Assembly (NCBI RefSeq): GCF_902499075.1
Contig: NZ_CABVPP010000013.1
Span: 56,496 to 120,495 of the forward strand
DNA: 64,000 nucleotides
Source: Burkholderia pseudomultivorans
Lineage (GTDB): Bacteria; Pseudomonadota; Gammaproteobacteria; Burkholderiales; Burkholderiaceae
Reading direction: 5' to 3'
The notes under the pieces were generated by a model, which saw nothing but the letters and a program-made list of their open reading frames with translations, had not been told where the DNA came from and made no database searches. Both the position numbers and the translations under genes were made by a program. Below are positions 47,765-55,703 of the stretch, piece after piece (position 1 is the first letter of the stretch; every line of letters starts with the position of its first letter).

Positions 47765-48355
47765 ATGGCCGAATTGCCCAATCACGACGCCGCACTGACC
47801 GAAACCTGCCTCGAAAGCGAAGCGATCTTCGAAGGCTCGTTCCTCAAGCTCAAGCGCGATACCGTCCGCCTGCCTGACGGCAAGCAGGCCACGCGCGAAT
47901 ACGTCCAGCACCCGGGCGCGGTGATGGTGATCCCGCTGTTCGACGACGGCCGCGTGCTGATGGAAAACCAGTACCGCTATCCGATCGGCAAGGTGATGGC
48001 CGAATTCCCGGCCGGCAAGCTCGACCCGGACGAAGGCGCACTCGCCTGCGCGGTGCGCGAACTGCGCGAGGAAACCGGCTACACGGCCCGCGAATATGTG
48101 TTCCTGGCCCGGATTCACCCGATCATTTCCTACTCGACCGAATTCATCGACCTGTATCTCGCGCGCGGCCTGACCGCCGGCGAGCGCAAGCTCGACGAAG
48201 GCGAATTCCTCGAAACCTTCACGGCGACGCTGCCCGACCTGCTCGAATGGGTGCGCACCGGCCAGATCAGCGACGTAAAGACCATCATCGGCACGATGTG
48301 GCTGGACCGCGTGCTGTCCGGCGCATGGCCGCTCGGCCCGGTCCTGACGCCCTGA
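47765..48355 (+). CDS. Nudix hydrolase (ADP-ribose pyrophosphatase-like)
   Basis: A 196-residue Nudix enzyme. The box is complete: G, five residues, E, seven residues, RELREETGY (residues ~82-104). Upstream EYVQHPGAVMVIPL and the later HPIISYSTEFIDLYLA resemble NudF-type ADP-ribose/ADP-sugar pyrophosphatases. ATG 47765 follows AGGAGCC. It is co-directional with the nuo operon and 35 bases beyond DUF2818; hydrolysis of NAD-derived ADP-ribose would suit that setting but is not shown. Confidence 0.88.
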   Translation: MAELPNHDAALTETCLESEAIFEGSFLKLKRDTVRLPDGKQATREYVQHPGAVMVIPLFDDGRVLMENQYRYPIGKVMAEFPAGKLDPDEGALACAVRELREETGYTAREYVFLARIHPIISYSTEFIDLYLARGLTAGERKLDEGEFLETFTATLPDLLEWVRTGQISDVKTIIGTMWLDRVLSGAWPLGPVLTP

Positions 48356-48494
48356 AGGCAGCGCCGGCGGCGGGCGGAACGCCGCGTTACAATCCGGTGA
48401 CACGCGGCGGCGCCGCTGCGCGCCCGACCGGATTTAGCACGATCGTTCACAAAACCGCTTTTTGCGCTACACTCGTCACACGCCCTGATTCAGC

Positions 48495-48917
48495 ATGAAG
48501 GTCCTCGATTTACAGTGCCCGCATGGTCATCGGTTCGAAGGCTGGTTCGCTTCCGCCGATGAATTCGAAGCGCAGTTGTCCCGCAAGCTGGTCGAATGTC
48601 CGGTATGCGGGGCGACCGAGATCAGCCGTATGCCGTCCGCGCCGCGCCTGAACCTGTCGGGTGCGACGCAGGCGCAGCCGGCCGATCCGCATGCGCTGCA
48701 GGCGCAGGTCATGCGTGCGCTGCGCGAGGTACTGGAGAAGACCGAGAACGTGGGCGAGCGCTTCGCCGAGGAAGCGCGGCGCATTCATTACAACGAGGCG
48801 CCCGCGCGCAGCATTCGTGGCGTCACGACGCCGCAGGATGCGCAAGCCCTGGTCGAAGAAGGCATCGACGTGATGCCGCTGCCGATTCCTGCCGCGCTGA
48901 AAGAACCGCTGCAATAA
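48495..48917 (+). CDS. DUF1178 family protein
   Basis: A 140-residue protein beginning MKVLDLQCPHGHRFEGWFAS with two zinc-ribbon-like knuckles (CPHGH and CPVCG, residues 8-12 and ~36-39), a disordered middle and a helical C-terminal part with FAEEARRIHY. This is the DUF1178 pattern; function unknown. It follows the nuo-associated Nudix gene, a frequent arrangement in Burkholderiales. A promoter with CTACACT near 48470 may serve it. Confidence 0.85.
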   Translation: MKVLDLQCPHGHRFEGWFASADEFEAQLSRKLVECPVCGATEISRMPSAPRLNLSGATQAQPADPHALQAQVMRALREVLEKTENVGERFAEEARRIHYNEAPARSIRGVTTPQDAQALVEEGIDVMPLPIPAALKEPLQ

Positions 48918-48963
48918 GCTGCGCAGCGTGTCTCCCTGTCGCGGCCGGAGGGCCGCGGCAAGC

Positions 48964-49053
48964 CATGGGGCCGGAGCAGGCGCTGAAGCGCTCACTCCGG
49001 TCGATCGCGAAGCATGGGACCAGAGTAATCGCTAAAGCGATAACTCTGGTCGA
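48964..49053 (+). repeat. tandem structured repeat: two covarying hairpins before the acyl-CoA dehydrogenase operon
   Basis: Two 41-base copies (48964-49004 and 49013-49053), offset 49 bases, 32 of 41 identical. Each folds as a 7-8 pair outer stem, a small internal loop, a 5-pair inner stem and a TRAA tetraloop (hairpins 48970-49001 and 49019-49050). Seven of the nine differences fall in paired positions and all keep or improve pairing, including two complete pair swaps (G-C to A-T at repeat positions 10/35, G-C to T-A at 17/28). The second copy ends just before the AGGAGA ribosome binding site of the next gene. No U-run follows. Confidence 0.7.
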
Positions 49054-49068
49054 CAGGAGACACAGCGC

Positions 49069-50265
49069 ATGGATCTGGATTATTCCCCCGCCGACGACGC
49101 ATTCCGCGCCGACATTCGCGCCTGGCTCGAGGCCAACCTGCCTCGGGCGCTGCGCGCCAAGGTTCTCGATCACAAACGTCTCGACCGCGACGACTACGCG
49201 AGCTGGCACCGGATTCTCGGCCAGCGCGGCTGGTCCGCGCCCGCATGGCCGACCGAATACGGCGGCCCCGGATGGAACGCGACGCAGCGGCATATCTGGG
49301 ACGAGGAATGCGCGCGGATCGGCGCGCCGACCGTCCTGCCGTTCGGCGTGTCGATGGTCGCGCCGGTGCTGATGAAATACGGCAGCGAAGCGCAGAAGCG
49401 TCACTATCTGCCGCGCATTCTCGACGGCACCGACTGGTGGTGCCAGGGCTATTCGGAGCCGGGCTCCGGATCCGATCTCGCGTCGCTGCGCACGCGCGCC
49501 GAGCGCCACGGCGATCACTACGTCGTGAACGGCCAGAAGACCTGGACGACGCTCGGCCAGTACGCCGACATGATGTTCTGCCTGGTGCGCACCGACCCGG
49601 CCGCGAAGAAGCAGGAGGGCATCTCGTTCCTGCTGATCGACATGAGGACGCCCGGCATCACGGTGCGCCCGATCATCACGCTCGACGAGGATCATGAAGT
49701 CAACGAGGTGTTCTTCGAGGACGTGAAGGTGCCCGTCGAGAATCTCGTCGGCGACGAGAACCGCGGCTGGACCTATGCGAAATACCTGCTCGGCCATGAG
49801 CGCACGGGCATCGCGCGCGTCGGCGCGTCGAAGCGCGAGCTCGCGTTCCTGAAGCGCGTCGCGTCGAATCAGCGCAAGAACGGCAAGCCGCTGCTCGCCG
49901 ATCCGGTGTTTGCCGCGAAAGTCGCGGCGCTCGAAGTCGAGCTGATGGCGCTCGAGGTGACGGTGCTGCGCGTCGTCAGCCGCGAGACCAGCGGCAAGGG
50001 GCCGGGCCCCGAGGCGTCGATGCTGAAGATCAAGGGCACCGAGGTGCAGCAGGCGCTGACCGAGCTGATGTTCGAGGCGATCGGCCCGCTCGCGGCGCCG
50101 TTCGACGTGCCGTTCCTCGAAGGCGAGCATGCGCACAGCAGCGCGGGCGACGACGACGCGGCGCCGCTGGCCGCGTACTACTTCAATTATCGGAAGACGT
50201 CGATCTACGGCGGCTCGAACGAAATTCAGAAGAACATCATCGCGCAGATGATTCTCGGGCTGTGA
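49069..50265 (+). CDS. acyl-CoA dehydrogenase
   Basis: A 398-residue FAD enzyme of the ACAD family. CQGYSEPGSGSDLASLRTRAERHGDHYVVNGQKTWTT (in parts, residues ~125-160) is the FAD/substrate signature, and the C-terminal YGGSNEIQKNIIAQMILGL the second. AGGAGA precedes the ATG by eight bases, directly after the tandem hairpins. It forms an operon with a second dehydrogenase and two MaoC hydratases, suggesting oxidation of an unusual (branched or aromatic-ring-derived) acyl-CoA rather than ordinary fatty acids. Confidence 0.92.
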   Translation: MDLDYSPADDAFRADIRAWLEANLPRALRAKVLDHKRLDRDDYASWHRILGQRGWSAPAWPTEYGGPGWNATQRHIWDEECARIGAPTVLPFGVSMVAPVLMKYGSEAQKRHYLPRILDGTDWWCQGYSEPGSGSDLASLRTRAERHGDHYVVNGQKTWTTLGQYADMMFCLVRTDPAAKKQEGISFLLIDMRTPGITVRPIITLDEDHEVNEVFFEDVKVPVENLVGDENRGWTYAKYLLGHERTGIARVGASKRELAFLKRVASNQRKNGKPLLADPVFAAKVAALEVELMALEVTVLRVVSRETSGKGPGPEASMLKIKGTEVQQALTELMFEAIGPLAAPFDVPFLEGEHAHSSAGDDDAAPLAAYYFNYRKTSIYGGSNEIQKNIIAQMILGL

Positions 50266-50292
50266 GCACCGGGAACGGGATCGGAGACAAGC

Positions 50293-51426
50293 ATGGATTT
50301 CACCTTTACCGATGAGCAGCAGCAGTTCGCCGACGCGCTGCGTCGTTATCTCGGCGAGCAATACGGATTCGATGCGCGTCAGGCGATCGTGCGCAGCGAC
50401 ACGGGCGTGTCGGACGCGCAATGGAGCGCGTTCACGGAACTCGGACTGACCGCGCTGCCCGTGCCGGATGCGCAGGGCGGCTTCGGCGGCGGCCCGGTCG
50501 ACATGCTGGTCGTCATGCAGGAGCTGGGCCGCGCGCTGGTCGTCGAGCCGTACTGGGCGACGGCGGTCGGCGCGGAGGCGCTGCGCATTGCCGGTTCCGG
50601 TGCGGGCGACGATGCCGCGCTGCTGGAGGCAATCGCGCAAGGGCAGAAGCGTGTGGCGGTCGCGTTTCACGAGCCGCACGCGCGCTACGACCTGTTCGAA
50701 CTCGATACGCATGCAAGCGGGCAGGGCGACGCGCACCGGCTGACCGGCACCAAGTCGGTCGTGCAGCACGGCGCGCAGGCCGATGCGTGGATCGTACCCG
50801 CGCGCGTCGACGGCGGAGGCATCGGCCTGTTCGTCGTCGAGCGCGATGCGGCAGGCGTGACGCTCGCCGACTACCGGACGATCGACGGCCAGCGTGCCGC
50901 GACGATCGGCTTCGACGCGACGCCCGCGCGCCTGCTGACCGGCGGCGCGCGCGATGCGGCCGCGCTCGAGCAGATCGCCGATTACGCGACCTTCCTGTTG
51001 TGCGCGGAAGCGGTCGGCGCGCTCGACGAGCTGAACCGCGCGACGGTCGAATACACGAAGACGCGCGAGCAGTTCGGCGTGCCGATCGCGCGTTTCCAGG
51101 CGCTGCAGCACCGGATGGTCGACATGCTGATCCACGCCGAGCAGGCGCGTTCGCTGACGTATCTGGCGGCGGTGCGCTATGCGAGCGGCGACGCCGATGC
51201 GCGCCGCAAGGCCGTGTCCGCCGCGAAGGCGCGGGTCGGCGCGGCCGCGCGCTTCGTCGGCCAGCAGGCCGTGCAGCTGCACGGCGGGATGGGCGTGACC
51301 AACGAAGTCGCGGCTGCCCATCTGTTCAAGCGGCTGTCGATCATCGAGACGACGCTTGGCGACACCGATCATCATCTGGCCCGTATCGCGGCGCTGCCCG
51401 ATTTCGCGCAGGCCGACGCAGCATGA
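50293..51426 (+). CDS. acyl-CoA dehydrogenase, second subunit type
   Basis: A 377-residue ACAD-like protein starting MDFTFTDEQQQFADALRRYL. The C-terminal half (TREQFGVPIARFQALQHRMVDM; QAVQLHGGMGVTNE) is conserved; the N-terminal FAD region is diverged and shorter than its neighbour, as in the alpha/beta pairs of heteromeric ACADs that degrade steroid side chains. It starts 27 bases after the first dehydrogenase, so a heteromer is plausible but unproven. Confidence 0.9.
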   Translation: MDFTFTDEQQQFADALRRYLGEQYGFDARQAIVRSDTGVSDAQWSAFTELGLTALPVPDAQGGFGGGPVDMLVVMQELGRALVVEPYWATAVGAEALRIAGSGAGDDAALLEAIAQGQKRVAVAFHEPHARYDLFELDTHASGQGDAHRLTGTKSVVQHGAQADAWIVPARVDGGGIGLFVVERDAAGVTLADYRTIDGQRAATIGFDATPARLLTGGARDAAALEQIADYATFLLCAEAVGALDELNRATVEYTKTREQFGVPIARFQALQHRMVDMLIHAEQARSLTYLAAVRYASGDADARRKAVSAAKARVGAAARFVGQQAVQLHGGMGVTNEVAAAHLFKRLSIIETTLGDTDHHLARIAALPDFAQADAA

Positions 51427-51466
51427 CGGCGCCGCGCATCCGCGCGCGCCCATCGAGGAGACGCAT

Positions 51467-51928
51467 GTGAGCATCAGTTACGAAGACCTGGTGGTCGGCA
51501 GCACCACCGAAGTGGGTCGCTATACGTTCGAGGCCGACGACATCAAGGCATTCGCCGGGCGCTACGACCCGCAGCCGTTCCACGTCGACGAAGAAGCCGC
51601 GAAGGCGTCGCCGTTCGGCGGCCTCGTCGCGAGCGGCTGGCATACCTGTTCGGTGTTCATGAGCCTGCTGGTGCGTCATCTCGGCTCCGACTCGACCAGC
51701 ATGGGCTCGCCCGGCATCGACGAGATTCGCTGGATCAAGCCGGTGCGCGCCGGCGACACGATCACGATGCACCAGAAGATCCACGACAAGCGCGTATCGG
51801 CGAGCAAGCCCGACCGCGGAATCGTGTCGACCGAGTGGATCGGCACCAACGATCGCGGCGAGACGGTGATCACGGTGCGGACCAAGGTGATCTTCGGGCT
51901 GCGTGATCCGGATGGGGCGCGCGCATGA
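51467..51928 (+). CDS. MaoC family dehydratase
   Basis: A 153-residue hot-dog fold protein. The (R)-hydratase motif is in the region DIKAFAGRYDPQPFHVDEEAAKASPFGGLVASGWHT (parts, residues ~22-57), with the catalytic D and H. Start is GTG 51467 with GAGGAG at 51455-51460; an ATG two bases earlier is out of frame. It overlaps the next MaoC gene by four bases (ATGA). Confidence 0.88.
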   Translation: MSISYEDLVVGSTTEVGRYTFEADDIKAFAGRYDPQPFHVDEEAAKASPFGGLVASGWHTCSVFMSLLVRHLGSDSTSMGSPGIDEIRWIKPVRAGDTITMHQKIHDKRVSASKPDRGIVSTEWIGTNDRGETVITVRTKVIFGLRDPDGARA

Positions 51929-52401
51929 CGGACGTCACGCTGCCGCTGATCGCGTCGGCGCAGGCGCTGCACGCGCGCGTCGGCGAGGCGCCGCTCGAAA
52001 GCGGCTGGATCGCGATCGACCAGCGTCGCGTCGACGGTTTCGCCGACGCGACCGACGATCACCAGTGGATTCACGTCGATCCCGAGCGGGCGCGGCGCGA
52101 GTCGCCGTTCGGCGGCCCGATCGCGCACGGCTTCCTGACGCTGTCGCTGATTCCCGCGCTGATGGACGGCGCGATGCGTTTCGAACAGAAGATGGGCGTG
52201 AACTACGGGCTGAACCGCGTGCGCTTCCTGAAGCCGGTGCCGGTCGGCGCGCGCGTGCGCGCGCTGTTCGCGGTGAAGGAAACGGCGGATGCCGCGCAGG
52301 GCGGCGTGCAGGTCACGTGGTCGGTGTCGGTCCAGGCCGAGCGTCCCGGCGCGCCGCTGCTCGTGTGCGCGGCGGAGTTCATCACGCTGCACTACTTCTG
52401 A
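51925..52401 (+). CDS. MaoC family dehydratase, second copy
   Basis: A 158-residue hot-dog fold protein; the catalytic motif [31 protein letters not shown] (residues ~36-70, in parts) is the full (R)-specific enoyl-CoA hydratase 2 signature. Its ATG overlaps the first MaoC stop, so the pair are probably made together; they are only distantly alike, which suggests different substrates or a heterodimer. Confidence 0.9.
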   Translation: [158 protein letters not shown]

Positions 52402-52446
52402 AGCGCGGGCCGGAGGCGGATGCCGCGTCGCCCTCCGGCCGCTCCG

Positions 52447-53139
52447 TCAGTGCTTCGCGTATTGCGTCGCGCCGAACAGCACCTCGCGCGCCTTGTCGTC
52501 CTGCAGCGCCTTGCGCAACGACGCGAGCACCTCGACGCCGCGCTGCACGGCCGGCCGCGCGGCGATCGCTTCGTGCCAGCGCTTCACGTTCGGCAGTTCG
52601 TCGAGCACGATGCCCTGGTTCTGCCACGAACGCGTCCACGGGAACGTCGCGATGTCCGCGATCGTGTACGTGTCGCCGGCCAGATACTCGGATTCGCCGA
52701 GGCGCTTTTCCATCACGTTGTACAGGCGCTTCGCCTCGTTCGTGTAGCGGTTGACCGCGTACTCGATCTTCTCCGGCGCATAGAGGCGGAAGTGGTGCGC
52801 CTGCCCGAGCATCGGGCCGACGCCGCCCATCTGGAACATCAGCCACTCGAGCGTCGCATAGCGCGCGGCCGGGTCGGTCGGCAGGAACCGGCCGGTTTTC
52901 TCGGCGAGGTAGATCAGGATCGCACCCGATTCGAACAGCGAGATCGGCTTGCCGCCGGGGCCGTCCGGATCGACGATCGCGGGGATCTTGTTGTTCGGGC
53001 TGATCTTCAGGAATTCGGGCTTGAACTGGTCGCCCGCGCCGATATCGATCGGATGCGCGCGATACGCGAGGCCCGTTTCCTCGAGCATGATGTGGACCTT
53101 GTGGCCGTTCGGGGTCGCCCAGCTATAGACGTCGATCAT
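52447..53139 (-). CDS. glutathione S-transferase family protein (YfcG/Nu-class-like)
   Basis: A 230-residue two-domain GST. The thioredoxin-like N-terminal half has YSWATPNGHKVHIMLEE and SPNNKIPAIVDPDG, with the cis-proline, and ESGAILIYLAEKTG. The C-terminal helical half has ADIATFPW. These match the disulfide-reductase Nu-class (YfcG/YghU). ATG 53139 follows AAGGAG at five bases; a GTG two codons earlier is less likely. It faces the preceding MaoC operon convergently. Confidence 0.88.
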   Translation of the reverse strand: MIDVYSWATPNGHKVHIMLEETGLAYRAHPIDIGAGDQFKPEFLKISPNNKIPAIVDPDGPGGKPISLFESGAILIYLAEKTGRFLPTDPAARYATLEWLMFQMGGVGPMLGQAHHFRLYAPEKIEYAVNRYTNEAKRLYNVMEKRLGESEYLAGDTYTIADIATFPWTRSWQNQGIVLDELPNVKRWHEAIAARPAVQRGVEVLASLRKALQDDKAREVLFGATQYAKH

Positions 53140-53237
53140 CGTCACTCCTTCGTTGCATGCGCGAAAGCGGCGCAGGCGGCGCGCCGCGACAGGCGGTCAT
53201 TAGAGCATGGATCGACGCAGGCTGCAGACGCCGGCAC

Positions 53238-53954
53238 TCAGCGCCGGACGGACTGCAGATACTGGTGGTACAGCACTTCCATCGTCGTGTTGCGCGTGTC
53301 GCGATGCAGCGCCGCGGGCGGCGAATAGTTGAGCAGGCGGATCACCCAGTCGTGCGGCGCGTCGCCGACGTCGAGCGCGTTGATGCAGCCGGTCTCCTGC
53401 GACAGGTGGCCGATGAACAGGCGCTGGCCCGGCACCGTCGCGTGCGACAGCAGCGCGCAGTTGACGCCGCCGTGCAGCACCAGCAGCGCGGTATCCCAGG
53501 TGCGGTCGGCGCGCAGCGCGTCGAGCGGCGGCAGCACGCGATCGATCAGTTCACCGATCGTTTCGCCGCCGAGAAAGCGCGTCGATTCGGGGACGATGCC
53601 GTCGAGCACGCGCAGGAATGCGTCGCGATGCTGCTCGGGCGGAATGTCGGCCAGGTGGCCGCCCCGAATCTCGCGCCACGCCGGCTCGATTTCGATGTCG
53701 ATGCGCTGCCCGGTTTCCGCGAGCACGCGCTGCGCGGTCTCGATCGTGCGCGGCAGGCCGCTCGCGATCACGCGATCGAAACGGATCTGCTGCGCGGCGA
53801 ACACGCGGCCCGCAGCGCTCGCCTGCTCGCGCCCGCGTGCATTGAGCGGCACGGTGTCGGGATCGATCGCGCGTCCGGAGTCGTCGAAATAGGTGACGTC
53901 GCCGTGGCGCATCAGATAGAGGCGGCGCCGGCGGGGCAGGTCGAAAGCGGGCAT
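53238..53954 (-). CDS. histidine phosphatase family protein
   Basis: A 238-residue phosphoglycerate-mutase-like phosphatase. The catalytic RHG is in YLMRHGDVTYFD near residue 15, followed by LNARGREQA and the conserved ASGLPRTIETAQ; the second histidine is in LVLHGGVNCALL near 165. Substrate unknown. It lies six bases after the enoyl-CoA hydratase-type gene, so both are on one transcript. Confidence 0.9.
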   Translation of the reverse strand: MPAFDLPRRRRLYLMRHGDVTYFDDSGRAIDPDTVPLNARGREQASAAGRVFAAQQIRFDRVIASGLPRTIETAQRVLAETGQRIDIEIEPAWREIRGGHLADIPPEQHRDAFLRVLDGIVPESTRFLGGETIGELIDRVLPPLDALRADRTWDTALLVLHGGVNCALLSHATVPGQRLFIGHLSQETGCINALDVGDAPHDWVIRLLNYSPPAALHRDTRNTTMEVLYHQYLQSVRR

Positions 53955-53960
53955 GGCGGG

Positions 53961-54752
53961 TCAGCGCTTGTAGCGGGGTTGGCGCTTCTCGAGAAACGCG
54001 GTGATGCCTTCGAGACCGTCGGCGTGATGCAGCGACGCGACGAAATGATTGCGCTCGGTGACGAGGTGCGTATCGAGCGGCTGCGCAACCGCGTCGTCGA
54101 GCAGCGACTTGATGCGCGTGAGCGCGTTCGGCGAGATGCCGGCGAGCGTGTCGGCCCACGCGAGCGCCTCGCTCAGCGCGGCGCCGGGTGCGGTCACGCG
54201 GTTGACGACGCCGAGCGCATGCAGGCGCTCGGCCGCGACGGGCTTGCCTTCGAACAGGATCTCGGCCGCGAGCGCGCGCGGCAGCGCGCGGGCGAGGAAC
54301 CACGAGCCGCCGCCGTCGGGCGTCAGGCCGACGCGCGCATACGACATCACGAACTTCACGTCGTGCGCGGCGACGATCAGGTCGCAGGCCAGCGCGAGCG
54401 AGAAGCCCGCGCCGGCTGCGGCACCTTCGACCGCCGCGATCACGGGCTTGGTCGATGCGCGGATCGCCGCGACCCACGCGCCGAGCTGGTCGACGCTGTC
54501 GGCCTGGTACGACGGATCCTTCGCGCGATTGTCGAGCAGCCGGTTCAGGTTGCCGCCCGCGCAGAAGAAGCGATCGGCGCCGGTGAGCACGACCGCGCGA
54601 ATCGACGGATCGCGCTCGGCGGTGGCGAGCGCTTCGACGCCGGCCGCATACATGTCGGGATGCAGCGCGTTGCGTGCGCCGGGATTGGATATCGTGAGGA
54701 CGAGGGTCGATTCGCTCTCGGGCGGGCGGCTGGCCAGCAGTTCGGCGCTCAT
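53961..54752 (-). CDS. enoyl-CoA hydratase/isomerase family protein (oxepin-CoA hydrolase, alternative type)
   Basis: A 263-residue crotonase-fold protein. NPGARNALHPDMY, FCAGGNLNRLL (oxyanion hole) and EGAAAGAGFSLALACDLIVAA are present. Active-site acidic residues of classical hydratases are partly changed (an A/G-rich turn), consistent with the group annotated as alternative oxepin-CoA hydrolase of phenylacetate degradation. No paa genes adjoin it, so that function is tentative. Confidence 0.82.
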   Translation of the reverse strand: MSAELLASRPPESESTLVLTISNPGARNALHPDMYAAGVEALATAERDPSIRAVVLTGADRFFCAGGNLNRLLDNRAKDPSYQADSVDQLGAWVAAIRASTKPVIAAVEGAAAGAGFSLALACDLIVAAHDVKFVMSYARVGLTPDGGGSWFLARALPRALAAEILFEGKPVAAERLHALGVVNRVTAPGAALSEALAWADTLAGISPNALTRIKSLLDDAVAQPLDTHLVTERNHFVASLHHADGLEGITAFLEKRQPRYKR

Positions 54753-54952
54753 GCGGTGTGTCTCCAGCGGTTGGCGAGGCGGTGGCGCCGCATGTCATGC
54801 GCGGACATGCGAGGCTGCCGTCGCAGCGGATGCTATGTTGTCATGACGGACGTGAAACTGTTTTAGACTAGCACGAACGTGCTTTTCAGCGCGACGAATC
54901 CCGATGCGGCCGACGCTGTCGCGGCCGCGCTTCAGCAAGGAAGGAGACTCCG

Positions 54953-55609
54953 ATGCTACAGCTGTGCGGTATTCCGTTGTCCAACTATTACAACAAGGTG
55001 AAGTTCGTGCTGCTCGAGCACGACATTCCGTTCGAAGAGCGGTCGTGCAGCCTGCCGATCAGCGATCCGGCGCTGCTCGCCGATTCCCCGCTCGGCAAGA
55101 TTCCGTATCTGAAGACCGACGAAGGCGCGCTGTTCGAGTCGCAGGTGATCATCGAGTACCTGGCGGCGCGCTATCCCGAGAAAGCCATTTTCCCGGCGGG
55201 GCCGTTCGCGGCCGCGAAGGTGCGCGAGCTCGTCGAGACGCTCGAGCTGTATCTCGAATGGACCGCGCGCGAGATCTATACGGAAGCGTTCTTCGGCGGC
55301 AAGGTCAGCGACGGGATGAAGGCGCACGTCGAGAAGCGCCTGCCGCGCGCGATCGACGCATTCAAGCGGATGACGAAGTTCGCGCCGTACGTGCTGGGCG
55401 AGTCGTTCGGCCTCGCGGACATGGCCGCGGCGGTTCATCTGCCGGTGATCGGGATGGCGACGAAGGCCGTCTACGGTCGCGATTTCCTGCTCGACGCGGG
55501 GATCGACTGGAAGGCGCACGCAAAGCAGGTCGGCGAGCGGCCGGCTGCGCAGCGCGTGGCGGCCGATCGCAAGGCGTTCGTCGACGCGTCGAACGCTGCG
55601 CGTGCTTGA
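54953..55609 (+). CDS. glutathione S-transferase family protein
   Basis: A 218-residue GST with N-terminal LCGIPLSNYYNKVKFVLLEHDIPFEE, LGKIPYLKTDEGALFESQVIIEYLAARYP (in parts) and a helical C-terminal domain ending in GLADMAAAVHLPVIGMA. It is unlike the YfcG-type copy above. AAGGAGAC precedes the ATG. Divergent from the enoyl-CoA hydratase-type gene, with 200 bases between. Confidence 0.88.
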   Translation: MLQLCGIPLSNYYNKVKFVLLEHDIPFEERSCSLPISDPALLADSPLGKIPYLKTDEGALFESQVIIEYLAARYPEKAIFPAGPFAAAKVRELVETLELYLEWTAREIYTEAFFGGKVSDGMKAHVEKRLPRAIDAFKRMTKFAPYVLGESFGLADMAAAVHLPVIGMATKAVYGRDFLLDAGIDWKAHAKQVGERPAAQRVAADRKAFVDASNAARA

Positions 55610-55703
55610 CGGCGATGCGGCGCGGCTGAAGCGTGTCGCGCCGTGAAAGCGGCCGCTGCATGCGGCCGATGCCCGGGCGACACGCGGTCGCCCGAGCGCC
55701 GAC

